NCBI GenBank assembly: GCA_009391535.1
Contig: VFHP01000012.1
Location: 62,001-126,000 of the forward strand
From: SAR202 cluster bacterium
GTDB lineage: Bacteria > Chloroflexota > Dehalococcoidia > Lucifugimonadales > UBA2985
Length of the DNA stretch: 64,000 bases
Direction of reading: 5' to 3'
Every line of letters begins with the position of its first letter. Position 1 is the stretch's first letter. Shown here in pieces: positions 15,564 through 26,054 of the stretch. Both the position numbers and the translations under genes were made by a program. A model generated the notes under the pieces. The model was not told where the DNA came from. It saw only the letters and a list, made by a program, of their open reading frames with translations, and did no database searches.

Positions 15564-16832
15564 TTAATTTAACTTGGGTGGCTTAAGAAAGAAAAACACT
15601 AACCCACTAAGAAGCATTAAGATGGTGCCCATCTTCCAAACAGTGGATATATTAATGCCGTTGTCCACCAGATATCCCACTATTGGTGCACCTGAAGCCC
15701 CCGCAATTATCATAAGCGGTAATATAACGCCACCAATCGATCCTTGAGAATGCCTGCCGAAATATGTAGGTATTACCAGGTTCTGAGCAATAACAAAAGC
15801 ACCGGATCCAACTCCCCAAATAAAATTGTGCAATAAAACGGAATAGGAATGCGTTCCAAATAATATGAGGGGTATCATAGACATGGCTCTCCAACTACCT
15901 CCAATAAGAGCCATGAATCTAATAGGAAATCTCTCAGCCAAAAAACCAAACAACAAAACAGCAAAGATAACAGTAAACGGATCTATCCCTATACCAAATG
16001 CTATTATTCCTTGAGGAATACCGATCTCATTCCAAAACGGCACCCTCAAGAAGAGTATACCCGACGTACAAAATATGTATATAGACGATGCTAATAATAT
16101 GAGCCACAAAACTGGCGTCCTAAGCGCCTGTTTCACTGTCCAATTTAATTCCTGATCGATGTTCTCAATAGGTTCGCTGTCATGTTTGTCTTTCACATTA
16201 TTATCAAGACCATCTGGTAACAAACCAACGTCTTCAGGTCTCCGTCGCATGAAAATACCATACCCAGGTATAACTATTAACCATATTAACAAACCAAACA
16301 CCAACCAAGTAGATCTCCATCCAATGGAGTTGATTAAAAGCAGACCAACCGGTGCAGATATCGTAGTTCCGATTCCCATACCAGTAGAAGTAATTGCAAC
16401 CGCTCTACCTCTTTTGGCAACAAACCAATTGGCTACAGGCAACGTAGTCAGTAATTGTCCACCACCACCAGCCACTCCCATGCCTGACAATCCCCCCAAA
16501 AAAGCAAACAAATATAAACTCCACAGATTCTCTGCGAAATAGAATCCTATCAAGGATAGCCCGGCTATAAAACCGCCAAAACTTCCGACCCATCGCGCAC
16601 CATATTTATCCAACAGCCTACCTATCACCGGAGTAGCAAAACCACCACTTAGCATTCTTATGCTCATAACCCAAGCCAAGGCACTTAATCCCACATTCAT
16701 ATCATTTCTCATAGGGTCAATGAATATTGAAAATACGACTGGATTCATGAAAGAAGACACCATACTAGTTGTCCAGCATGTACCCACTATGATCCAACCG
16801 TAGAACATGTTTTTTGGAATAATTTGCATCAT
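15564..16832 (-). CDS. MFS transporter, monocarboxylate/oxalate-like
   Basis: The 422-residue protein has twelve hydrophobic helices in two sets of six with a charged central loop at about residues 190-225. The loop between helices 2 and 3 has GRLLDKYGARW, the MFS motif. GGGGQLLTTLPVANWF and KRGRAVAITSTGMGIG match the OFA and monocarboxylate-porter branch. It would move small organic acids across the inner membrane; the substrate is unknown. It converges with the 60-residue gene and is transcribed away from the ribosomal operon. Confidence 0.88.
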   Translation of the reverse strand: MMQIIPKNMFYGWIIVGTCWTTSMVSSFMNPVVFSIFIDPMRNDMNVGLSALAWVMSIRMLSGGFATPVIGRLLDKYGARWVGSFGGFIAGLSLIGFYFAENLWSLYLFAFLGGLSGMGVAGGGGQLLTTLPVANWFVAKRGRAVAITSTGMGIGTTISAPVGLLLINSIGWRSTWLVFGLLIWLIVIPGYGIFMRRRPEDVGLLPDGLDNNVKDKHDSEPIENIDQELNWTVKQALRTPVLWLILLASSIYIFCTSGILFLRVPFWNEIGIPQGIIAFGIGIDPFTVIFAVLLFGFLAERFPIRFMALIGGSWRAMSMIPLILFGTHSYSVLLHNFIWGVGSGAFVIAQNLVIPTYFGRHSQGSIGGVILPLMIIAGASGAPIVGYLVDNGINISTVWKMGTILMLLSGLVFFFLKPPKLN

Positions 16833-17022
16833 GTCATTACCGTTCGATAATCTATATCTATAATAAGGTTAATAAGCGACTACAACTAATCCTACACCAG
16901 CATGCGTAAAGTTAACACTAATGTCGAGAGCAAGATTAGACGTCACTGCATGAAACAACACCAAAATATTCTCCTATGTATGCCCAATAGAGAATTAATT
17001 AAGATATTATGCCTAATTGAGG
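16833..17022. other. Intergenic region between MFS gene and ribosomal operon
   Basis: I see no gene, tRNA or convincing RNA element here. It should hold the promoter of the MFS gene on the minus strand, but no clear pair was found. Confidence 0.5.
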
Positions 17023-17071
17023 TTGACAAATTTACTCTCTAGGTATAAGTTTGTAGTTCGGCGCCGAGCGC
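17023..17071 (+). promoter_or_regulatory. Probable promoter and GC-rich leader of the ribosomal operon
   Basis: A perfect TTGACA (17023-17028) is followed by TATAAG (17044-17049) at a short 15-base spacing. Next comes an unusually GC-rich patch, GCGC-CGA-GCGC (17061-17071), that can form a tight hairpin near the expected transcript start. A long T-rich run lies just downstream. The patch stands out in otherwise AT-rich DNA and may take part in growth-rate or attenuation control; that is inference. Confidence 0.5.
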
Positions 17072-17128
17072 TAGGCTTATTTTTGTGTATTTTTTCGCAT
17101 TTATAACAACAGGAATTAAAATTATACT

Positions 17129-17554
17129 ATGCCTACAGTTAATCAGTTAGTTAGAAAACCTAGAACAAGGGTTGTTAAAAAGACCAAGGCTCCTGCCTTG
17201 CGCTTCGGATTTAACGCCCTAAAAAATCGCGTTAACAGGACAGCCGGATCCCCTCAAAAAAGAGGAGTATGTATACAGGTTCGAACTGTGACGCCAAAGA
17301 AACCAAATTCCGCCTTAAGAAAAGTGGCAAGAGTAAGACTAGCTAATGGCATGGAAGTTACGGCTTACATACCTGGAGAAGGCCATAGCTTACAGGAGCA
17401 TTCTGTCGTACTGATCAGAGGTGGAAGGGTCAAAGACTTGCCAGGCGTTAGATATCATATTGTCCGAGGAGCTTTGGACTGTACAGGGGTTAATGACCGC
17501 AGACGTGGAAGAAGTAAGTATGGTGCAAAACAAGCCACAGGTGCCGGAGCTTAA
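17129..17554 (+). CDS. rpsL: 30S ribosomal protein S12
   Basis: S12 sits at the decoding centre of the small subunit. [12 protein letters not shown] opens the protein, and [11 protein letters not shown] and [11 protein letters not shown] are conserved. The lysines where streptomycin-resistance changes occur (K43 and K88 in E. coli numbering) are wild type. The length is 141 residues. It is the first gene of a block of about 38 same-strand genes reaching to rpsI. Confidence 0.97.
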   Translation: MPTVNQLVRKPRTRVVKKTKAPALRFGFNALKNRVNRTAGSPQKRGVCIQVRTVTPKKPNSALRKVARVRLANGMEVTAYIPGEGHSLQEHSVVLIRGGRVKDLPGVRYHIVRGALDCTGVNDRRRGRSKYGAKQATGAGA

Positions 17555-17556
17555 AA

Positions 17557-18027
17557 ATGAGTCGTCGTAGAAAATCCGAAAAGCGTCCGGTATTCCCTGA
17601 CCCTAAATACAATAATCTGACACTCTCAAGTTTCATAAATAGAGTCATGACCAGAGGCAAGAAATCAGTCGCACAGAAAATAGTATACGGTGCTCTGGAT
17701 ATATTGGAAAAAGAAACTTCGTCTAATCCAGTCGAAACCTTCGAACTCGCTATTAAAAACGTAACTCCACAGCTAGAAGTTAAACCCCGAAGAGTTGGTG
17801 GTGCAACCTATCAGGTACCAGTAGAAGTTGCTGTAGAGAGACAATTAGCCCTGGCCATGCGATGGATACTTAGGGCAAGTCGAGATAGGACAGGTAGACC
17901 TATGGCAGAAAATCTGGCATCTGAACTTCAAGAGGCCTCACGAGGGCAAGGAGCAGCAGTTAGGAGAAAAGAGGAAACCCATAGAATGGCTGAGGCCAAC
18001 AGGGCTTTCGTTCACTACAGGTGGTAA
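17557..18027 (+). CDS. rpsG: 30S ribosomal protein S7
   Basis: S7 binds the 3' major domain of 16S rRNA and nucleates assembly of the small-subunit head. The 156 residues are the normal length, with MSRRR at the start, MTRGKK, and the VGGATYQVPVEV and RAFVHYRW motifs. GGAG lies upstream, inside the end of rpsL, and only two bases separate the genes. Confidence 0.97.
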   Translation: MSRRRKSEKRPVFPDPKYNNLTLSSFINRVMTRGKKSVAQKIVYGALDILEKETSSNPVETFELAIKNVTPQLEVKPRRVGGATYQVPVEVAVERQLALAMRWILRASRDRTGRPMAENLASELQEASRGQGAAVRRKEETHRMAEANRAFVHYRW

Positions 18028-18065
18028 CTCACACTCTGTACATCACATTCGAGTAAGGATATCCC

Positions 18066-20126
18066 GTGGATAAAATACGCAATATAGGTTTCATAGCTCA
18101 TATAGATGCAGGAAAAACTACAGTCACTGAACGTGTTCTGTATTTTTCAGGTCGTACCCATAAAATAGGAAATATCGACGAAGGCACAACAGTAATGGAC
18201 TGGATGTCTCAAGAAAAAGAACGCGGTATAACTATCACTTCTGCTGCTACTACGTGCGAATGGAACGGCTACGATATCAATATTATTGACACCCCGGGCC
18301 ACGTAGACTTTACTGCAGAGGTGGAAAGAAGCTTGCGTGTACTAGACGGGGCAGTTGTAGTTTTCGAGTCAGTTGCCGGAGTACAACCACAATCAGAAAC
18401 CGTATGGCGACAGGCAAATAAATACAGAGTCCCAAGAATGTGTTTCATAAACAAGATGGATAGACTCGGTGCAAACTTCAAGCGTGCAGTCGACATGATA
18501 ACAACTAGACTGAAAGCTAACCCAGTACCGATACAACTTCCCATTGGAGCTGAAAGTTCTTTTTCAGGAATAATTGATCTAGTAGAAGAAAAAGCTTTTG
18601 TATTCCCTGAAGATGATGACAAGGACAGTAATTATACACCTACAGAAATCGATATACCTTCAGATATGGTCGAAGAAGTAAAGACCTACAGAGAAAATCT
18701 AATCGAAAAAGTGGCCGAAACGGATGACTCTCTCATGAACAAATATCTTGAAGAAGAACCAATATCCTTGGAAGAATTGAAGGTCGCCCTTAGGAAAGCA
18801 ACTATTAATAACACCATAGTCCCGGTTCTTTGTGGTACAGCCCTGAAAACAAAAGGAGTGCAAGCGATGCTTGACGCCGTTTGCGATTATTTACCTTCTC
18901 CTCTCGATGTACCTGCTATGACTGGATTAGACCCTAAATCCGGTGGCGAAATAGACGTTCCTGCTAATAACGACTCCCCGTTCTCTGCCTTGGCTTTCAA
19001 AGTGATGACTGATCCACATGTAGGCAGATTGGTTTATCTCAGGGTCTACTCAGGGAACATAAAAGCCGGTTCTCCTGTTTACAATTCTACAAAAGGTATA
19101 AAGGAAAGGCTCGGCAGAGTGCTAACTATGCATGCAAACCATAGAGAAGAAACTGCGGAGGTCTCTGCTGGCAGCATTGCTGCCGCCATAGGTCTAAAAA
19201 ATACGTTCACCGGAGATACTATATGTGTAGAAGGCTCCGCTGTAGTTCTGGAGTCTATAAGCTTCCCAGAGCCAGTTGTCTCTGTTGCTATAGAACCTAA
19301 AACAAGAATAGATCAAGAAAAGTTGATTGACTCCTTGATCAAGCTCGCCGAAGAGGATCCAACTTTTCAGATAAAAGTAGACGACGAAACTGGACAAACC
19401 ATAATGTCTGGTATGGGAGAGTTACACTTAGAAGTACTGGTGGAACGTCTCAGAAGAGAATTCCAGGTGGACGCAAACATAGGTAAACCCCGAGTCTCCT
19501 TTAGAGAAACCATAACTAGTTCTTCAACTGCTGAAGGAAGGTTCGTAAGGCAGACAGGAGGCCATGGACAATATGGTCACGTCGAATTGGAAATAGAACC
19601 ATTAGAAAGAAACGCTGGCTTCCAATTCCAGAACAAGATAATGGGAGGAGCAATACCTAGAGAATTCATCAATCCTGTTCAGGCAGGTATAAAAGAAGCA
19701 CTAGAAACCGGCGTAACATTTGGGTACCCGGTCATAGATGTAAAGGTTTCCTTGGTTGATGGAAGCCACCACCCAGTGGACTCATCTGAAATGGCTTTTA
19801 AAATGGCCGGTTCCATAGGCGTAAAAGAAGCTATTAGAAAAGCGAAACCGGTTTTACTTGAACCAATAATGGCTATTGAGGTTGTGACGCCAGGAGAATA
19901 TCTGGGAGAAGTACTGGGAGACTTGGGTGGTAGAAGATCCAGGGTCGAAGGAATGGAAGGTACGGACGAGATGCAAACCATCAAGGCGTTCGTTCCACTA
20001 GCGGAAACTTTCGGATACACCACCGCACTCAGGTCTTTAACTCAGGGACGAGCTAGCCAATCTATGGAATTTCATCATTACGAAGAGGTGCCTCAAGGCA
20101 TAGCGGGTGAACTTGTAAATGCCTAA
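18066..20126 (+). CDS. fusA: Elongation factor G
   Basis: EF-G is the GTPase that drives translocation on the ribosome. The P-loop AHIDAGKTT is at residues 9-17, the switch and G3 motif DTPGHVDF follows, and NKMD is G4. Domains II to V follow in order, with [10 protein letters not shown] in domain IV. Translation starts at GTG 18066 after AAGGAT, giving an N-terminus (MDKIRNIGF) slightly shorter than usual. The expected tuf gene does not follow; rpsJ comes next after 16 bases. Confidence 0.97.
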   Translation: MDKIRNIGFIAHIDAGKTTVTERVLYFSGRTHKIGNIDEGTTVMDWMSQEKERGITITSAATTCEWNGYDINIIDTPGHVDFTAEVERSLRVLDGAVVVFESVAGVQPQSETVWRQANKYRVPRMCFINKMDRLGANFKRAVDMITTRLKANPVPIQLPIGAESSFSGIIDLVEEKAFVFPEDDDKDSNYTPTEIDIPSDMVEEVKTYRENLIEKVAETDDSLMNKYLEEEPISLEELKVALRKATINNTIVPVLCGTALKTKGVQAMLDAVCDYLPSPLDVPAMTGLDPKSGGEIDVPANNDSPFSALAFKVMTDPHVGRLVYLRVYSGNIKAGSPVYNSTKGIKERLGRVLTMHANHREETAEVSAGSIAAAIGLKNTFTGDTICVEGSAVVLESISFPEPVVSVAIEPKTRIDQEKLIDSLIKLAEEDPTFQIKVDDETGQTIMSGMGELHLEVLVERLRREFQVDANIGKPRVSFRETITSSSTAEGRFVRQTGGHGQYGHVELEIEPLERNAGFQFQNKIMGGAIPREFINPVQAGIKEALETGVTFGYPVIDVKVSLVDGSHHPVDSSEMAFKMAGSIGVKEAIRKAKPVLLEPIMAIEVVTPGEYLGEVLGDLGGRRSRVEGMEGTDEMQTIKAFVPLAETFGYTTALRSLTQGRASQSMEFHHYEEVPQGIAGELVNA

Positions 20127-20142
20127 AGGCTAAGGTAAGTGT

Positions 20143-20457
20143 ATGGCAGAACCAAAACAAAAAATTAGAATAGTATTGAGAGCATTTGACTATAAGGTGC
20201 TGGACGTATCAGCCACGCAAATAGTGGAGGCCGCTGAGAGAACTGGAGCTGGTGTTGCTGGACCAATCCCAATGCCTACGTCTATAAGACGGTTCTGTGT
20301 CATAAGGTCACCTCATGTGGATAAAGACTCTAGAGAGCACTTCGAATTGCGATCTCACAAAAGAATTATAGACGTACTGGATCCGACATCTAAAACCATA
20401 GATGCACTTACTCGGTTAAGCGTACCTGCCGGAGTAGACATAACAATAAAAGTGTAG
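20143..20457 (+). CDS. rpsJ: 30S ribosomal protein S10
   Basis: S10 is a head protein of the small subunit and, as NusE, a transcription antitermination factor. [15 protein letters not shown] and [14 protein letters not shown] are characteristic, and the length (104) is standard. It heads the S10 part of the block. Confidence 0.97.
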   Translation: MAEPKQKIRIVLRAFDYKVLDVSATQIVEAAERTGAGVAGPIPMPTSIRRFCVIRSPHVDKDSREHFELRSHKRIIDVLDPTSKTIDALTRLSVPAGVDITIKV

Positions 20458-20475
20458 CCTGCTGAGAGAAAAACT

Positions 20476-21105
20476 GTGAAAAATATATTAGGTAAAAAAC
20501 ATGGCATGACTCGTGTCTTCAGTGAAGAAGGCATAGTAGAACCTGTAAGTGTCTTAGAGGTAGGGCCGTGTGTCGTCACGCAAATTAAAACAGAACAAAA
20601 ACATGGATATCAAGCAATCCAAATAGGTTATCTGGCAGCTAATAGACTAAATGCACCCGAGGCTGGACATCTTAATCGAGCTTCACTGGTCAGACATTTA
20701 AGAGAATTCAAAGTCACTGACCTAGGAGATTCACAGGTAGGCCAGATAATAGATGTAGGTATGTTTCAACCTGGTGATTTTGTTGACATTACTGGTATTT
20801 CCAAAGGAAAGGGGTTTGCCGGTGGTATGAAAAGACACAATTTCCGTGGCGGGCCAAAAACCCACGGTCAATCCGACAGAGCAAGGGCACCCGGCTCAGT
20901 TGGGGCAGGCACTACTCCTGGACGAGTATTCAAGGGGACTCCCATGGCAGGGCATATGGGATCACAAACAATAACAGCCAGTAACCTTAAAGTTATTATG
21001 GTTGACATAGAAAGAAATCTTATTTTGGTCAAAGGATCGGTTCCTGGTTCAAAAAACACTATTCTTTCAATAAAAGAATCCAAGAAGGGAAACAAAGGAT
21101 CATGA
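20476..21105 (+). CDS. rplC: 50S ribosomal protein L3
   Basis: L3 lies near the peptidyl-transferase centre. The start is GTG at 20476 (MKNILGKKHGMTRVF). The loop HGQSDRARAPGSVGAGTTPGRVFKG that reaches the active site and MAGHMGSQ are present. The 209-residue length is normal. The stop overlaps rplD by four bases. Confidence 0.96.
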   Translation: MKNILGKKHGMTRVFSEEGIVEPVSVLEVGPCVVTQIKTEQKHGYQAIQIGYLAANRLNAPEAGHLNRASLVRHLREFKVTDLGDSQVGQIIDVGMFQPGDFVDITGISKGKGFAGGMKRHNFRGGPKTHGQSDRARAPGSVGAGTTPGRVFKGTPMAGHMGSQTITASNLKVIMVDIERNLILVKGSVPGSKNTILSIKESKKGNKGS

Positions 21106-21758
21106 TAAATATTCCTACTTGGGATTCCTCTGGCAAAGAGCTAAAGAGCATAGCATTAAACGAAGATTTGTTTGGTGCGCCTATGAACCAAGCTTTAGTT
21201 CACCAAGTAGCCGTATCCCGCATGGCCAACGCCAGACAAGGAACCGCTTCAACAAAAACAAGAGGAATGGTTTCCGGAGGTGGTGCAAAACCATGGAGAC
21301 AAAAGCACACTGGCCGCGCCAGACAGGGAAGCAACAGGGCCCCACATTGGCGAGGAGGTGGAGTTGTTTTCGGTCCACACCCTAGAGATTTCTCTCAAAA
21401 GATACCTAAAAAAATGAACACAGGCGCAATAAGATGCATATTGTCTCAAAAAGTAAGGGACAACAAAATTGTAGTAGTCGATGACATACAAGTAGAAAAT
21501 GCAAAAACCAAAGAAATGCACAAAGTATTATCTAATCTTAAAATCGAAACCCCCACATTGATAGTAACAGAACAATCAAGACCTGAAGTTATAAAATCAT
21601 CAAAAAACATAAGAAGAGTGAGAACATTGCCTGCAAAGCAATTAAATGCCTTAGATCTTCTTAATCACGACAAGCTCTTGATCACAGTTGATGCAGTAAG
21701 ATTGGCAGAAAAGCTATGGTCTGACATGGTAAACACCAATGCGGACCTGAAAGAGTAA
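21102..21758 (+). CDS. rplD: 50S ribosomal protein L4
   Basis: L4 lines the exit tunnel and regulates the S10 operon in some bacteria. The tunnel loop region GTASTKTRGMVSGGGAKPWRQK is intact and is followed by GRARQGSNRAPHWRGGGVVFGP. The 218 residues are a normal length. It starts inside the rplC stop (ATGA). Confidence 0.96.
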   Translation: MINIPTWDSSGKELKSIALNEDLFGAPMNQALVHQVAVSRMANARQGTASTKTRGMVSGGGAKPWRQKHTGRARQGSNRAPHWRGGGVVFGPHPRDFSQKIPKKMNTGAIRCILSQKVRDNKIVVVDDIQVENAKTKEMHKVLSNLKIETPTLIVTEQSRPEVIKSSKNIRRVRTLPAKQLNALDLLNHDKLLITVDAVRLAEKLWSDMVNTNADLKE

Positions 21759-21765
21759 ACTGATA

Positions 21766-22059
21766 ATGGCTCTACACATATTTGAAATACTAAAAAGACC
21801 TCTGATAACAGAGAAAACCACCGTTATGCAAGACGGGTTAGGTAAATACGGCTTCGAAGTTGATATCAGGGCCAATAAAGTTCAAGTAAAATCAGCTATT
21901 GAAACATCATTTGGGGTAACTGTCACTGATGTGAATATACAAAAGGTAAAAGGCAAGAACAAAAGATATGGTACTAGATTCACTAGAAGACCATCATGGA
22001 AAAAAGCCATCGTTACACTACAAACTGGTGACAAAATCCAGATATTTGAGGGAGCATAA
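21766..22059 (+). CDS. rplW: 50S ribosomal protein L23
   Basis: L23 surrounds the tunnel exit and docks trigger factor and the signal recognition particle. ILKRPLITEKTT near the start and the conserved FEVDIRANKVQVKSAIE stretch identify it, at the standard 97 residues. It lies directly against rplB, with no gap. Confidence 0.96.
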   Translation: MALHIFEILKRPLITEKTTVMQDGLGKYGFEVDIRANKVQVKSAIETSFGVTVTDVNIQKVKGKNKRYGTRFTRRPSWKKAIVTLQTGDKIQIFEGA

Positions 22060-22890
22060 GTGCCACTTAGAAAAGTAAAACCAACATCTCCTGGTAGAAG
22101 AGCAGTAGTTTTAGGGACTTTCGATGACATAACCAGAAAAAGTCCTGAGAAATCACTGCTCGTACCCATTAAGAAAACAGGGGGTAGAAACGCGCAAGGA
22201 AGGATGACTGTAAGACATCGTGGAGGAGGCGCAAAAAGAAGATTCAGATTGATAGATTTTAAAAGGAACAAGCTAGGTATACCGGGCAAAGTGGTATCTA
22301 TAGAATATGACCCCAACCGAAATGCTCGTATAGCGTTGATACACTACGCTGATGGTGAAAAACGTTATAATCTAGCCCCTCAAGGATTACACGTTGGTGC
22401 GAATATAGAATCCGGTCCCGATGCTCAAATAAGTGTTGGCAATGCTTTGCCACTTAAGGCAATACCGTCCGGCAGTCCAGTACATAATATAGAAATGCAC
22501 CCTGGAAGAGGCGGACAACTGGCAAGAGGTGCTGGAACATCAGCTCAGGTTTTAGCACGGGAGGAAAGTCACGTTTTACTCAGAATGCCTTCTGGAGAAG
22601 TTCGTAGACTGAATCCTGAGTGCATGGCCACTATAGGAGAGGTTAGTAATCCAGACCACAAGAACATTAAACTTGGTAAAGCCGGCAAAAACCGTCACCT
22701 AGGACGCAGACCTCAAGTTAGGGGAAGCGCTATGAGTCCTAGAGACCATCCACACGGTGGTGGAGAAGGCAGATCAGGGATAGGCATGCCTGGCCCAAAA
22801 ACCCCTTGGGGTAAACCTGCCTTAGGTTACAGAACTAGAAGAAAGAATAAATCTAGTGTAATGATAGTCAGGAGAAGGTATCAAAATTAA
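22060..22890 (+). CDS. rplB: 50S ribosomal protein L2
   Basis: L2 bridges the subunits and is needed for peptidyl-transferase activity. GTG at 22060 is the start. [31 protein letters not shown] and the universally conserved HPHGGGEGR loop with its key His are intact. The length is 276 residues. Confidence 0.97.
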   Translation: MPLRKVKPTSPGRRAVVLGTFDDITRKSPEKSLLVPIKKTGGRNAQGRMTVRHRGGGAKRRFRLIDFKRNKLGIPGKVVSIEYDPNRNARIALIHYADGEKRYNLAPQGLHVGANIESGPDAQISVGNALPLKAIPSGSPVHNIEMHPGRGGQLARGAGTSAQVLAREESHVLLRMPSGEVRRLNPECMATIGEVSNPDHKNIKLGKAGKNRHLGRRPQVRGSAMSPRDHPHGGGEGRSGIGMPGPKTPWGKPALGYRTRRKNKSSVMIVRRRYQN

Positions 22891-22916
22891 TATGATGAAT
22901 AACGGAGTAAATAGAC

Positions 22917-23204
22917 ATGTCTAGATCCATTAAGAAGGGGCCATTTGTAGATGCTAAACTCATGAAAAAAGTGGAGTTACTGCAAAATAGTAGTGCTAAC
23001 ACAGTTATAAGAACATGGTCTAGAGCATCTATGATAATGCCAAACATGGTAGGCATGACTATCGCAGTCCATGATGGCAGAAGACATGTTCCTGTTTTCA
23101 TGACTGAGAACATGGTGGGTCACAGATTAGGAGAATTTGCCCCTACCCGCACTTACCGTGGACACGCAGACAGAACCGAACGCAGAACGCAGGCTAGGAG
23201 ATAA
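22917..23204 (+). CDS. rpsS: 30S ribosomal protein S19
   Basis: S19 forms a head complex with S13 and touches the A-site tRNA region. The protein opens [18 protein letters not shown] and contains [20 protein letters not shown]. It is 95 residues and has GGAG ten bases before the start. Confidence 0.97.
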   Translation: MSRSIKKGPFVDAKLMKKVELLQNSSANTVIRTWSRASMIMPNMVGMTIAVHDGRRHVPVFMTENMVGHRLGEFAPTRTYRGHADRTERRTQARR

Positions 23205-23217
23205 AAGGAACTTTATT

Positions 23218-23559
23218 ATGGCAGTAAGAGCTGTAGCTAAAAATATAGGTATCTCTTCCAAAAAAATGAGAAGAGTGGTGGATCTAGTAAGGGGTCAAAA
23301 AGTTGACCAAGCATTAGATACCTTACATTTTTTGATCAGCCCAGCCGCTAAAGAAGTGGCTAAGGTGGTAAAATCAGCTGCAAACAACGCTGAAAATAAT
23401 AGCATGATGTCTCAAAGAGACCTGAAAATAGTTTCAATACACGCGGACGAAGGTGCCTCTCTCAGGAGATTCAGGCCTAGGTCTAGAGGAAGAGCCAGCA
23501 GAATAATTAAACGCAGTTGCCACGTTACAGTTGTGGTAGACGAAGAGGAGGCTCGTTAA
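23218..23559 (+). CDS. rplV: 50S ribosomal protein L22
   Basis: L22 extends into the exit tunnel and is a site of macrolide-resistance changes. The correct start is the ATG at 23218 ([18 protein letters not shown]) with AAAAGGAA upstream, rather than an in-frame start 27 codons earlier inside rps[15 protein letters not shown] is the tunnel hairpin. The stop overlaps rpsC by one base. Confidence 0.96.
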   Translation: MAVRAVAKNIGISSKKMRRVVDLVRGQKVDQALDTLHFLISPAAKEVAKVVKSAANNAENNSMMSQRDLKIVSIHADEGASLRRFRPRSRGRASRIIKRSCHVTVVVDEEEAR

Positions 23560-24377
23560 TGGGGCAAAAAACACACCCAACTGGATTTAGGCTTGGAATC
23601 ATAAAGGATTGGGACTCCAAGTGGTATGCAAATAAACCTGCGCAATATAGAGAATTACTTCAAGAGGATATAAGAATACGGGCAGCTGTAATTTCTCAAC
23701 TTCCTGAAGCCGGTATATCTAAAATCGAGTTAGAGCGCGGTGCTCACGAACTTGTAGTCAATGTGCACGCTGCTAGGCCTGGTATAGTCATAGGAAGAGG
23801 CGGGCAAAGAGTTGAAGATCTACGCAAAACCGTAGAAAGTATGACTCATAAGACTGCTAGACTAAATGTCCAAGAAATAAGGCAACCAGAACTTGATGCC
23901 CAGCTCGTTGCAATGAGTATAGCAGAGCAGCTTCAAAGGCGAGTCGCTTTTAGAAGGGCTATGTTTCAATCGGTTAATAGAGCAATGCAGGCCGGAGCAT
24001 TAGGAGTAAAAATTATCTGTTCTGGTAGGCTCGGAGGTATAGAAATAGCGAGGCAAGAGAAAGTAATGCAAGGTCGAGTTCCTCTGCATACTTTGAGAGC
24101 AAATATTGATTACGGTCTTGCAGAAGCCAGAACTACATTTGGCAGAATAGGTATAAAAGTCTGGATCTATTTAGGAGATATACTACCTCAACAAAATGAG
24201 TCAGACGTCGAAATTGAAGACGAGGAACTAGGACTAATAGAGATCACCGTTGGAGGAGAAGAACAAACTCCCACCAATGAGATTCAGATAGATCAAAATG
24301 AACCCATAGATGTAGAAACAGAGACTCAGGTAGAAATAACAGAGGAAAACCAAGATGTTACAGCCGAAGAGAACTAA
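23559..24377 (+). CDS. rpsC: 30S ribosomal protein S3 with acidic C-terminal tail
   Basis: S3 guards the mRNA entry channel and helps unwind m[16 protein letters not shown] at 23559 is the true start, after GAGGAGG, overlapping rplV by one base. The KH domain ([12 protein letters not shown]) and C-terminal domain ([15 protein letters not shown]) end near GDILP at about residue 212. A tail of about 60 residues follows, rich in Glu and Asp with almost no basic residues, absent from typical S3. Confidence 0.96.
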   Translation: MGQKTHPTGFRLGIIKDWDSKWYANKPAQYRELLQEDIRIRAAVISQLPEAGISKIELERGAHELVVNVHAARPGIVIGRGGQRVEDLRKTVESMTHKTARLNVQEIRQPELDAQLVAMSIAEQLQRRVAFRRAMFQSVNRAMQAGALGVKIICSGRLGGIEIARQEKVMQGRVPLHTLRANIDYGLAEARTTFGRIGIKVWIYLGDILPQQNESDVEIEDEELGLIEITVGGEEQTPTNEIQIDQNEPIDVETETQVEITEENQDVTAEEN

Positions 24378-24783
24378 ATATAGGAAAATGCACAGAGGCA
24401 ACAGGCGTGGCTCTTCACAGAGCGGAAGCCAAATAGCCTTTGGCGACTATGCCTTGAAAGCCACTTCTACCGCGTGGGTTAAAGCCAATCAAATAGAGGC
24501 GGCAAGAAGAGCTATAACAAGGCATTTTAGACGAGGAGGACAAGTTTGGATACGAGTCTTCCCAGACAAGCCTATTACATCTAAACCTGCTGAAACCCGG
24601 CAAGGTGGAGGAAAAGGTGCAGTAGATGGTTGGGTAGCAGTAGTCAAACCAGGAAGAATTCTTTTTGAAGTCTCTGGAGTTAGCCAACCTTTGGCCAGAG
24701 AGGCTTTAAGGTTAGCATCACAAAAACTTCCGGTCAGTACCACGGTTCTTTACAAAAATGATATGCAAGGCAATTTTGATTAG
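24355..24783 (+). CDS. rplP: 50S ribosomal protein L16
   Basis: L16 helps shape the A and P sites of the large subunit. [19 protein letters not shown] is the family start, so the ATG at 24355 is right even though the gene overlaps the S3 tail by 23 bases. [20 protein letters not shown] is conserved. The length is 142 residues. Confidence 0.96.
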   Translation: MLQPKRTKYRKMHRGNRRGSSQSGSQIAFGDYALKATSTAWVKANQIEAARRAITRHFRRGGQVWIRVFPDKPITSKPAETRQGGGKGAVDGWVAVVKPGRILFEVSGVSQPLAREALRLASQKLPVSTTVLYKNDMQGNFD

Positions 24784-24798
24784 TAGAGGTAATTAGAT

Positions 24799-24996
24799 TT
24801 GGACATGACGGCAATTAGAGCTATGACGGACGATCAAATCCAATCGGAACTGGATAACAGTTTCAGAGAAATGATGAACATACGCTTCCGTTTAAGCACG
24901 CGACAAATAAATAACCCACAAGAATTACGCAACGTCAAGAAGACAATTGCAAGAATAAAGACAGTCATGCGCCAGAGAGGACTAAATGGAAAGTAA
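24799..24996 (+). CDS. rpmC: 50S ribosomal protein L29
   Basis: L29 is a small helical-hairpin protein near the tunnel exit beside L23. It has IRAMTDDQIQSEL at the start and ARIKTVMRQR at the end, in 65 residues. The TTG at 24799 stands eight bases after AGAGGT; an ATG two codons later is less well spaced. It overlaps rpsQ by 11 bases. Confidence 0.93.
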   Translation: MDMTAIRAMTDDQIQSELDNSFREMMNIRFRLSTRQINNPQELRNVKKTIARIKTVMRQRGLNGK

Positions 24997-25378
24997 TATG
25001 CAGAGGAATAGAAGGAAAACCAGAATCGGTAGAGTAATAAGCGATAAAATGGATAACTCCGTCGTAGTCGAAATTGAATGGCGACAAAACCATAGGCTTT
25101 ATAGTAAATCAGTCAAAAAGTTTACCAAGCTTCATGCCGACGACTCTAAAAATCTATCCTCAGTTGGGGATCTTGTGAACATAATGGAAACTCGACCCTT
25201 GTCGAAAACAAAAAGATGGAGAGTAACCGAAGTAATCTCATCAACGAATCTCGGTGGAACCGAAATACTAGATTCATTAAATGAAACAGTCGCAATAGAC
25301 AACTTAGAAGAAGAGGCGAGCGATTCTCAAGAAACTACTACGCCAGAAAACATTGAGGAGGATCCTTCAGAACAATGA
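24986..25378 (+). CDS. rpsQ: 30S ribosomal protein S17 with acidic tail
   Basis: S17 binds 16S rRNA early in assembly. The core ([21 protein letters not shown], then [10 protein letters not shown] and [11 protein letters not shown]) ends near residue 83. About 47 extra residues follow, strongly acidic (for example [12 protein letters not shown]). Typical bacterial S17 is about 85 residues against 130 here. AGAGAGG before ATG 24986 supports the first start; ATG 24998 is the alternative. Confidence 0.94.
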   Translation: MESNMQRNRRKTRIGRVISDKMDNSVVVEIEWRQNHRLYSKSVKKFTKLHADDSKNLSSVGDLVNIMETRPLSKTKRWRVTEVISSTNLGGTEILDSLNETVAIDNLEEEASDSQETTTPENIEEDPSEQ

Positions 25379-25743
25379 TTCAAACATTTTCAAGGCTGAC
25401 TGTAGCAGACAACTCAGGTGCCAAAGAAATCATGTGTATAAACGTACCAGGTGGCACTAGACGAAGATATGCCTATCTTGGGGATATTATCGTTGCATCC
25501 GTTAAGGAAGCCATACCTTCAGGCGGTGTCAAGAAAGGTGAAGTGATAAAAGCAGTGATTGTAAGAACAGCTCATCCACACCGAAGACCGGATGGTTCGT
25601 ATATAAAATTTGACGAGAATGCAGCTGTGATTCTGACTGACAACCTTACTCCCAGAGGTACAAGAATATTTGGACCTGTAGCTCGAGAATTAAGAGACAA
25701 ATCGTTTATGAGAATAGTCTCTCTTGCACCGGAGGTTCTTTGA
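25375..25743 (+). CDS. rplN: 50S ribosomal protein L14
   Basis: L14 forms an intersubunit bridge and is a docking site for silencing factors. [22 protein letters not shown] and [24 protein letters not shown] are diagnostic. At 122 residues it has standard length. The start overlaps the rpsQ stop by four bases. Confidence 0.97.
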   Translation: MIQTFSRLTVADNSGAKEIMCINVPGGTRRRYAYLGDIIVASVKEAIPSGGVKKGEVIKAVIVRTAHPHRRPDGSYIKFDENAAVILTDNLTPRGTRIFGPVARELRDKSFMRIVSLAPEVL

Positions 25744-26054
25744 TGTTGATAAAGAGAGAAGACACGGTCCAAGTAATGACCGGAAAAGACAAGGGTAAAA
25801 GAGGTAAAGTACAGGCAGTACTAAAAAAGGATGGCCTGATATTAGTTGAAGGTGTGAACATGGTAAAGAGACACACTAGACAAAGACAAAACATACGCCA
25901 AGCAGGTATAGTCGAAAAGGAAGCTCCTCTTAACATATCAAACGTCGTTGTAGTCTGTAGCAATTGTGATAAACCAGTAAGAATAGGAAGGAAATTTCTA
26001 GAAGACCAAAGGAAAGTAAGGATTTGTTCCTCATGCCAAGAAGTAATAGATTAG
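25743..26054 (+). CDS. rplX: 50S ribosomal protein L24
   Basis: L24 is an early assembly protein with a KOW motif ([17 protein letters not shown] at the start). The C-terminal part has two CxxC pairs (CSNC and CSSC), as in zinc-binding L24 forms. ATG 25743 is seven bases after GGAGG and overlaps the rplN stop (TGATG); an in-frame TTG just before it is too close. The stop overlaps rplE. Confidence 0.95.
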   Translation: MLIKREDTVQVMTGKDKGKRGKVQAVLKKDGLILVEGVNMVKRHTRQRQNIRQAGIVEKEAPLNISNVVVVCSNCDKPVRIGRKFLEDQRKVRICSSCQEVID

